Assembly (NCBI GenBank): GCA_034408745.1
Contig: JAWXCM010000120.1
Span: 1-14,992, forward strand
Origin: JAWXCM01 sp034408745
GTDB lineage: Bacteria > Acidobacteriota > Terriglobia > Bryobacterales > Bryobacteraceae
Direction: 5' to 3'
DNA: 14,992 bases
Shown one piece after another: positions 7,349-12,713 of the stretch. Both the position numbers and the translations under genes were made by a program. Each line of letters begins with the position of its first letter. The stretch's first letter is position 1. The notes under the pieces were generated by a model. That model saw nothing but the letters and a program-made list of their open reading frames with translations. It was not told the DNA's origin and ran no database searches.

Positions 7349-8381
7349 AGTGGCCGTGATCCGCGGTGACGGTATCGGCCCCGAGATCACCGACGCAACC
7401 ATCGAGATCCTCACCGCCGCCGGAGCCGACATCGACTGGCAGGACGTTCCCGTCGGCCTCGACGCCGAGGCGCTTACGGGTGAGCCCCTGCCCTGGTCCT
7501 CCGTGAGCCGTCTGCTGGAACTCGGCGTCGTCTTGAAAGCCCCGCTGCTGGCCGGGCGGCGCACGGGTGGCGTCAGCGTGTGCCAGGACGGCGTGACCCG
7601 GCATCACCCGAGCATCAACAACGCGCTCCGCAGGGAACTCGGTTCTTTCGTCAATGTGCGGCCTGTCCGTGGCTGGCAAGGCCTCTCCGGCAAGTACGCC
7701 GACATGGACCTTGTCATCATGCGCGAAGTCACTGAAGACATGTACTGCGGAGTGGAAACGCAGATCGATGAAGACACCGCGCATGCGACTAAGATCATCA
7801 CCGGTACTGCCAGCCGCCGCATCGCCAAATTCAGTTGCGATTACGCCGAGCGCTTCGGCCGCCGCAAAGTGATGGCTGTCCACAAGGCCAACGTGCTGCA
7901 CCTGACCGACGGTCTCTTCCTCGAATCGGTGCGCCAGGTGGTGGCGGGTTACCCTCGGCTGCAGTTCGAAGAACAGGCCATCGACGCAGCCTGTTTCCTC
8001 GCGGTCAAGAAGCCGCACATCTTCGATGTCGTGGTTTGTCCCAACCAGTACGGCGACATCTTCAGCGACCTCGCCGCGGCGCTGGTAGGCAGCCTGGGTC
8101 TCGCCCCGGGTGCGAACATTGGCGAGCGAACAGCAATGTTCGAAGCCGCCCATGGAGCCGCGCCCGACATTGCGGGGAAGGGAACCGCCAACCCGATCGG
8201 GCTGGCGCTCTCGGGAGCCCTGCTGCTGGACCACATCGGGCAGACTCAGGCCGCCGACCGGGTCCGCGCCGGCATCGGCGACCTGCTTGAATCCGGCCGG
8301 GCACTCACACCCGACCTCGGCGGCACAGCAACCACGCGCGAATTTACGGAGGCCGTGTGCACAGCGACGCAATGCGTTTAG
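7338..8381 (+). CDS. Isocitrate/isopropylmalate dehydrogenase-family decarboxylating dehydrogenase
   Basis: 347 residues, cytoplasmic, the usual length for the family. It is expected to oxidise a 2-hydroxy acid with NAD and release the neighbouring carboxyl as CO2. IRGDGIGPEI (8-17) is the family N-terminus. PSINNALRRE (91-100) has the Ser-x-Asn arrangement of isocitrate-type enzymes, and Arg98, Arg108 and Arg129 fit the substrate arginines. TEDMYCGVE places the catalytic Tyr at 136, HKAN gives Lys183, and Asp216, Asp240 and Asp244 fit the metal site. HGAAPDIAGKGTANP (272-286) has Asp-Ile where NADP enzymes carry Lys-Tyr, so NAD is likely. The ATG lies within the end of the transporter gene (11-base overlap), seven bases after GGGAG. 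In this operon it more likely acts on a sugar-derived acid, as tartrate dehydrogenases of this family do, than in the TCA cycle or leucine synthesis. That substrate call is inference. Confidence 0.88.
   Translation: MTHKVAVIRGDGIGPEITDATIEILTAAGADIDWQDVPVGLDAEALTGEPLPWSSVSRLLELGVVLKAPLLAGRRTGGVSVCQDGVTRHHPSINNALRRELGSFVNVRPVRGWQGLSGKYADMDLVIMREVTEDMYCGVETQIDEDTAHATKIITGTASRRIAKFSCDYAERFGRRKVMAVHKANVLHLTDGLFLESVRQVVAGYPRLQFEEQAIDAACFLAVKKPHIFDVVVCPNQYGDIFSDLAAALVGSLGLAPGANIGERTAMFEAAHGAAPDIAGKGTANPIGLALSGALLLDHIGQTQAADRVRAGIGDLLESGRALTPDLGGTATTREFTEAVCTATQCV
8348..8352 (+). promoter_or_regulatory. Ribosome binding site that selects a GTG start
   Basis: GGAGG lies four bases before GTG 8357 and 19 bases before the alternative ATG 8372. 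It therefore favours the GTG as start of the DUF6282 gene, although the spacer is slightly short. Confidence 0.5.
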
Positions 8382-9193
8382 CCATGCTGGACGGCGCGTG
8401 CGACCTGCACGTCCACTGTGCCCCGGACGTTCGTGAACGCCGCACGACCGCGCTGGAACTGGCACGCGCCGCGAGGGACGCGGGGATGTCCGCACTGCTG
8501 CTGAAGAACCACGAGTTCTCGACTGTTGCGCTGGCGGCGACAGTCTCTGAAGCGCTCGACGGATTCCCGGTCTTCGGGGGGATCGTGCTGAACGAAGCCG
8601 TCGGTTCCCTCAACGTGACAGCGGTGGAAATCGCCCTTCGAATGGGAGCCAAAGAGGTCTGGATGCCGACGCACTGCGCGTGTCATGAGCGCACCTTTCG
8701 AGGCAGGCCCGGCACCGGGATCAGCATTCTGGACGCGCAGGGTAAGGTGCTGCCCGACGTGCAGGAGATCTGCCGCCTGGTTGCGGCGCACAACGCCGTG
8801 CTGGGCACTGCTCACCTGTCTCCGCGAGAGATCCACGCGCTGGTCCGCACGGCGCGTGAGCATCACGTGAGGACGGTGATCATCACGCACCCCGAGATCA
8901 CGTTCCTGAACCTCAGCATCGATTTCCAGAAGGAGCTGGCGGGCCCGGACATCCTGTTCGAGCGCTGCTTCGTCCGACCGCTGTTTGCGCTCGACTGGGA
9001 CGGGCTGGCCGCCAGCATTCGAGCCGTCGGCATCGACACCACGATGCTGGCTACGGACCTGGGCCAGCCCGAGAACCCGCACCCGGTCGCCGGTCTGGCA
9101 GAGATGCGCGCGCAACTCAGCCAGCGAGGCTTCACTATTTCGGAACTCGACCTGATGTTGCGATTAAACGCACTAAAGGCGCTGGCATTATGA
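8357..9193 (+). CDS. DUF6282 family protein, amidohydrolase-like metal-dependent hydrolase
   Basis: 278 residues, cytoplasmic, no signal peptide. CDLHVHCAPDV at 15-25 is the characteristic start of DUF6282 proteins and gives Asp16-x-His18-x-His20, a metal motif like that of amidohydrolases. LLLKNHEFST places Lys50 where a bridging, possibly carbamylated lysine would sit. GTAHLS (His153), ITHPE (His178) and ATDLGQPENPHP (Asp234) supply further likely ligands on later strands, so a metal-dependent TIM-barrel hydrolase or lactonase is plausible. The family has no established reaction that I know of. The GTG at 8357 overlaps the dehydrogenase gene by 25 bases; ATG 8372 would shorten the protein by five residues without touching any motif. 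The gene overlaps the next by four bases (ATGA). Given its neighbours it may open a lactone or cleave an intermediate of sugar-acid breakdown; that is a guess from context. Confidence 0.8.
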   Translation: MHSDAMRLAMLDGACDLHVHCAPDVRERRTTALELARAARDAGMSALLLKNHEFSTVALAATVSEALDGFPVFGGIVLNEAVGSLNVTAVEIALRMGAKEVWMPTHCACHERTFRGRPGTGISILDAQGKVLPDVQEICRLVAAHNAVLGTAHLSPREIHALVRTAREHHVRTVIITHPEITFLNLSIDFQKELAGPDILFERCFVRPLFALDWDGLAASIRAVGIDTTMLATDLGQPENPHPVAGLAEMRAQLSQRGFTISELDLMLRLNALKALAL

Positions 9194-9780
9194 CGATAAG
9201 CCTGGCGGTAATCCACGCCTCCCCCGCGGCGATCGCTCCGGTAAGGGAGTTCTTTGTTGCCGAGGCTCCGGAGTTCCAGCTCACGAACCTGCTGGACGAC
9301 GGACTGCTGCGGATGTTCGCGGCAAGCGACTACCTGGCAGCCGAACAGCAACTGCTGGCTCTGATTGCCCTGGCAGTATCCACCTACAAAGCCGAAGCGG
9401 TTCTGATCACGTGTTCCGCAGTGCCGAGAGACTCGATGCAACGCATCCGGGAAGCCGCCGCAATCCCCGTCATCAAGATCGACGAACCGATGGCCGAAGC
9501 CGCCAAAGCGGCAGGACGCCGCATCGGAATTCTCTACACCTTTGCCCCAACGCTGAAGCCAACCACCGCACTGCTTCAGTCCCCTGACCACGAACTCTTC
9601 CCACAACTGGTGGACTCCGACATTGTTCAGGCCGCGCAGGATCTGGCCCCCGGTGTCGACGTCATCGTTCTCGCCCAGGTCTCGATGGCACACCACGCCG
9701 AGGCCATCTACAAAGCCACAGGCAAGCCCACTCTGAACAGCCTCGCCCCTGTGCTCGAGGTTCTCAGACAAACGAAATGA
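9190..9780 (+). CDS. Aspartate/glutamate/hydantoin racemase-superfamily protein with a single cysteine
   Basis: 196 residues, cytoplasmic. The two-lobed superfamily pattern is visible: VLITCSAVPR at 71-80 carries the first catalytic-type cysteine (Cys75), and GVDVIVLAQVSMAHHA at 155-170 is the second-lobe active-site strand. Cofactor-independent racemases use two cysteines. Here the second is absent: LAQVSM has Gln163 and Ser165 where racemases have a Gly-Cys-Thr type motif, and Cys75 is the only cysteine in the protein. Two-cysteine racemisation is therefore unlikely. Relatives with one cysteine include arylmalonate decarboxylase, and others are isomerases, so a lyase, isomerase or decarboxylase role on a small acid is possible. 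It is shorter than most racemases (about 220-270). ATGA overlaps link it to the genes on both sides, which supports a role in the same pathway. Confidence 0.78.
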   Translation: MTISLAVIHASPAAIAPVREFFVAEAPEFQLTNLLDDGLLRMFAASDYLAAEQQLLALIALAVSTYKAEAVLITCSAVPRDSMQRIREAAAIPVIKIDEPMAEAAKAAGRRIGILYTFAPTLKPTTALLQSPDHELFPQLVDSDIVQAAQDLAPGVDVIVLAQVSMAHHAEAIYKATGKPTLNSLAPVLEVLRQTK

Positions 9781-10583
9781 AACTCGCCTACACCGTCGCA
9801 AGCCCGGAGACGCAGGACCCCAACATGCTCGCGTGGCGGGGCGCTGACCTCCACCCAATCTGCGACCAGCTGGCCAGACTGGGCTACGCCGGCATCGATC
9901 TGATGCTGAGGGATCCCCATGCGCTCGACACGCACCACATCGAATCCGCGCTCAAAGCCAGCGGTCTGCAGATAGCGGCCCTGAGCACCGGCCAACTCGC
10001 GAAAGAAGAGAAACTGGCCCTGAACATCCCCAACGCACAGCAGGCCATCGAAAAGACGAAAGCCGTCATCGACCTTGCCGCGCAGTGGAACGCGCAGGTC
10101 AACATAGGAACGCTGCGAGGCCAGCTCTCCCCGACGAACCAAAAGCACCACGCCGCCGAAGCGCTCGCCGCGATCACTGAACACGCCAATGCCCGCGCCG
10201 TAACCGTAGCCATAGAGCCTCAAACCCGGGCCGTCTGCAACTGGCTCAACACCGCATCCGAGGCCCTTGCCTGGATGGGCACGTACACTGCGCAACCGAA
10301 GATCCTGTTCGACGTCTACCATGCGCTGCTGGAAGAGCAGTCCATCTACGCGGCCCTGATCACCAGCCGCGCCAGCCTCAGCTACGTCCAGCTCAGCGAT
10401 ACCAATCGCCTTGCGCCCGGCCGTGGAACCCTCGCCTTCGGAGACATCCTCCGCGTCCTCCACGCCCTCGACTACACCGGCTACCTCTGCATCGAATGCC
10501 GTCAGTACCCCACCAGCGCCGAAGCGGCCAGACAAGCCGCGGGCCATCTAAGCCCATATCTCCAGGAGCTCGAAAACCAATGA
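9777..10583 (+). CDS. Xylose-isomerase-like TIM-barrel protein (sugar isomerase/epimerase, Hyi/OtnI-like metal site)
   Basis: 268 residues, cytoplasmic, in the AP-endonuclease-2/xylose-isomerase-like barrel family of ketose epimerases, hydroxypyruvate isomerase and related enzymes. Expected divalent-metal ligands are Glu147 (VAIEPQTR), Asp179 (ILFDVYH, with His182 close by), Gln205 (YVQLSDTNR) and Glu240 (CIECRQ). Tagatose-3-epimerase-type members have His at the third position, whereas hydroxypyruvate-isomerase-like members carry Gln, so the latter group is the closer fit. LAPGRGTLAFGDIL at 212-225 is the familiar PGxG-x-DF segment of the family. The start ATG overlaps the racemase-like stop by four bases, and the stop overlaps the next start by four. 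Isomerisation of a short sugar acid or 2-keto sugar is the likely chemistry; the substrate is not evident. Confidence 0.82.
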   Translation: MKLAYTVASPETQDPNMLAWRGADLHPICDQLARLGYAGIDLMLRDPHALDTHHIESALKASGLQIAALSTGQLAKEEKLALNIPNAQQAIEKTKAVIDLAAQWNAQVNIGTLRGQLSPTNQKHHAAEALAAITEHANARAVTVAIEPQTRAVCNWLNTASEALAWMGTYTAQPKILFDVYHALLEEQSIYAALITSRASLSYVQLSDTNRLAPGRGTLAFGDILRVLHALDYTGYLCIECRQYPTSAEAARQAAGHLSPYLQELENQ

Positions 10584-11200
10584 AGACAATGCTGCTCTTG
10601 ACCCTCACCGCTGTCCTCGCGGTTGCCGCCGCGGAAACCTGCCCCATACAGGAAGACTTCACCAAAGGCAAGACGAAAGGCCTCCGCCCGCAGGACCAGG
10701 GAACGTTCACTCCCGACGGCTGGAAAGTTACCACCGAGCAAACACAAATCAAATACGACCTTGGCCGCCACTACCGCAAAGGCACCGTGGAACTCCAGGT
10801 GCGAGGCCCCATGAGCCAGCCCAAAAAGCACAGCCTCATCGCCGGGTGGAACGAAGAAGCCGCAGTTGACGGCGACCGCAAAACACAGAGCTTCTACCAA
10901 CTCCGCCTCACCGAGAACACCATGATGCTCCGCCTCACCAACCGGGCAGGAGGCAAGAGCTTCGAACGCAAAACCGCACCGATCGACTGGAAGGACGGCG
11001 AATGGTACACAGTCAAAGGCACCTGGGACACCACCGGCGGTGAGAGCCACATGTGGCTCAACGGCAAGCTCATTCAAACCGGAAAATTCAACGGCCCGTT
11101 CGACGGTTTCCGCTGGTTCTTCCTCGGCAAAGACAACTACCAGAAGCAGTACGCGGTTCCCGGTCTCACTTATCGAAACGTAAAGATTTGCGTGGAGTAG
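10580..11200 (+). CDS. Secreted concanavalin-A-like domain protein
   Basis: 206 residues. Residues 1-18 form a signal peptide (LLLTLTAVLAVAAA, cleavage before ETC), so the ATG at 10580, overlapping the previous stop (ATGA), is preferred over an in-frame ATG 84 bases upstream inside the isomerase gene. The mature protein is one beta-sandwich: RKGTVELQVRG, FYQLRLTENTMMLRLTNRAGG, WYTVKGTWDTTGGESHMWLNG and FFLGKDNYQKQY, then GLTYRNVKI fit successive strands of the concanavalin-like lectin/glucanase fold. The only two cysteines, Cys21 and Cys204, lie at the two ends of the mature chain and could form a disulfide. No catalytic motif is recognised, so a glycan-binding or accessory role, or a divergent hydrolase or lyase, are all open. 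It is a paralogue of the fragment at 252-347 and shares the closing motif of the protein at 349-1464. Confidence 0.75.
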   Translation: MKTMLLLTLTAVLAVAAAETCPIQEDFTKGKTKGLRPQDQGTFTPDGWKVTTEQTQIKYDLGRHYRKGTVELQVRGPMSQPKKHSLIAGWNEEAAVDGDRKTQSFYQLRLTENTMMLRLTNRAGGKSFERKTAPIDWKDGEWYTVKGTWDTTGGESHMWLNGKLIQTGKFNGPFDGFRWFFLGKDNYQKQYAVPGLTYRNVKICVE

Positions 11201-11202
11201 CC

Positions 11203-12696
11203 ATGACGAAACTCATCCCCATCCTTTCCCTGCTCGCCACGGCGGCCACAGCCCAGACGCCGAAAGTCAAACAGTGGGACCGCTTCGAAGCCTCCGTCCC
11301 CAACAACAAGCAGTACGGGAGCCCGTACAAAGACGTAGAGCTCAAAGTCACCTACACCAAACCGAACGGCACTAAGATCGACTTCCAGGGCTTTTATGAC
11401 GGCGGCCAGACCTGGCGGATTCGCTTCATGCCCGACGTCACCGGAAAGTGGCAATACGACGCCCGCTTCACCGACAATCAGCCTGGCATTAAGGGCGCCT
11501 TCGATGTCGTCAAGTCTGACCTGCCCGGCATGATCTCGCAGTACGGGCCCAACCCGATTTGGTTCGGCTACAAGAACGGCAAGCGAGCCCTCATCCGCAG
11601 CTTCCACGTGGGCGACCGCTTCTTCGCGCGCAACTGGGACGCCGCCAGTCGCAAGCAGTTCCTCGACTGGTTTGGGAAGCAGGGCTACAACACGATCAGC
11701 ATCGCCAGCCACTACCTGAACCGCACCGTCGAGAAGCGCGGCAAAGAGTGGAACACCCCCGACCTCTACCCCCTGAACGCCGCCGAATTCCAGTACCTCG
11801 AGTCGATGCTCGACGACCTCAACCGCCGCCGGATCATCGTCTATCCCTTTGCGGGATTCTTTGGCAAAGAGTCCGACTTCCCTCGCGAGCCCGCCGAACA
11901 GGAGCTCTACATAAAGTACACGCTCGCCCGACTCGGCCCCTACTGGAACCACGTACTTCTCGTTGGAGGCCCCGAGCCTCTCTTCCAAAAGAACCCACAC
12001 CTCACGTTGGACGAAGTCAACCGGCTGGGAACGCTGATCAGGAAGCTGGACCCCTTCGGCCACCTGCTGTCAGTCCACAACCCGACCAGCGAGGACCCGT
12101 TCAAAGACCAGCCCTGGACCTCGTACGGAGTGGTGCAGGGCCCGAAGACGCTCGACCCCGCCGTGCTCAGCAAAGGCCTGCTCGCGCTGCATCACCCGTC
12201 GAAGCCACTGTATGCGCAGGAGACGCTCTGGCCGGGTAACACCTACGGCCACCCGAAATACACGCTGACGCACGTGCGCAAGAACGCGTACGTCGTGCTG
12301 CTCTCCGGTGCCGCCCTCAACTACGCCGACATGGAGGGCAGTTCGTCGACCGGCTTCAGCGGCTCCATGAACATGAGCGAAAAGGTCCAGGAACGGCACG
12401 ACCTGATTCACGGCATCTGGAACTTCTTCGACGCCCTTCCGTTTGAGCGCATGAAGCCCCGCCAGGACCTTGTCGACAACGGCTACTGCCTGGCCGAGGA
12501 GGGCCGCGATTACCTTGTTTACCTCGACAAACCGGGTACGGTGAAGATCAAACTCGACGCTGGCGCCAGGTACACCGCGCTGTGGATCAACGCGCAGAAA
12601 ACATCGGAAACACGCCCCGCAAGCGCAGCCTCACCGGGCACATACGAAACACCTGCCGGCGGTGATGACTGGCTGCTTCGCCTTCGCCGCAAGTAG
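11203..12696 (+). CDS. Secreted DUF5060 / GH140-like (apiosidase-type) glycoside hydrolase
   Basis: 497 residues, predicted exported: signal peptide 1-18 (LSLLATAATA, cleavage before QTP). Three parts are visible. Residues 22-105 are the DUF5060 beta-sandwich (QWDRFEASVPN, WRIRFMPDVTGKWQYDARFTD). Residues about 115-410 are a TIM barrel resembling DUF4038/GH140 enzymes (FGYKNGKRALIRSFHVGDRFF, QFLDWFGKQGYNTISI, LYAQETLWPGN). Residues 425-496 match the putative collagen-binding-type C-terminal sandwich that ends such proteins (DYLVYLDKPGTVKIKL, GGDDWLLRL). Glu340 in YAQETLW is the likely nucleophile; Glu258 in LVGGPEPLF is a possible acid/base. Characterised GH140 enzymes release apiose from rhamnogalacturonan II, but related sequences have other or unknown activities, so the substrate is open. 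ATG 11203 follows GGAG at 11194-11197 by five bases, overlapping the previous stop region; the gap is two bases. Confidence 0.82.
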   Translation: MTKLIPILSLLATAATAQTPKVKQWDRFEASVPNNKQYGSPYKDVELKVTYTKPNGTKIDFQGFYDGGQTWRIRFMPDVTGKWQYDARFTDNQPGIKGAFDVVKSDLPGMISQYGPNPIWFGYKNGKRALIRSFHVGDRFFARNWDAASRKQFLDWFGKQGYNTISIASHYLNRTVEKRGKEWNTPDLYPLNAAEFQYLESMLDDLNRRRIIVYPFAGFFGKESDFPREPAEQELYIKYTLARLGPYWNHVLLVGGPEPLFQKNPHLTLDEVNRLGTLIRKLDPFGHLLSVHNPTSEDPFKDQPWTSYGVVQGPKTLDPAVLSKGLLALHHPSKPLYAQETLWPGNTYGHPKYTLTHVRKNAYVVLLSGAALNYADMEGSSSTGFSGSMNMSEKVQERHDLIHGIWNFFDALPFERMKPRQDLVDNGYCLAEEGRDYLVYLDKPGTVKIKLDAGARYTALWINAQKTSETRPASAASPGTYETPAGGDDWLLRLRRK

Positions 12697-12700
12697 ATTC

Positions 12701-12705
12701 AGGAG
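12701..12705 (+). promoter_or_regulatory. Ribosome binding site of the second receptor gene
   Basis: AGGAG lies eight bases before ATG 12714 within the 17-base gap after the glycosidase stop. No promoter or terminator fits in this gap, so the receptor should be read from the same transcript. Confidence 0.7.
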
Positions 12706-12713
12706 TCTGCACC

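Noticed and set aside
7338..8381. Naming the dehydrogenase leuB or icd
   Set aside because: The family is clear, but the context is a glycan-utilisation operon without leucine or TCA genes, so a housekeeping symbol would mislead.
7320..8495. 391-codon open frame on the - strand
   Set aside because: Fully covered by the dehydrogenase and the start of the DUF6282 gene on the + strand, both with family motifs. A codon-bias shadow.
9190..9780. Glutamate racemase (murI)
   Set aside because: The protein is short, lacks the second catalytic cysteine and the GCTHYP motif, and lies in a catabolic operon.
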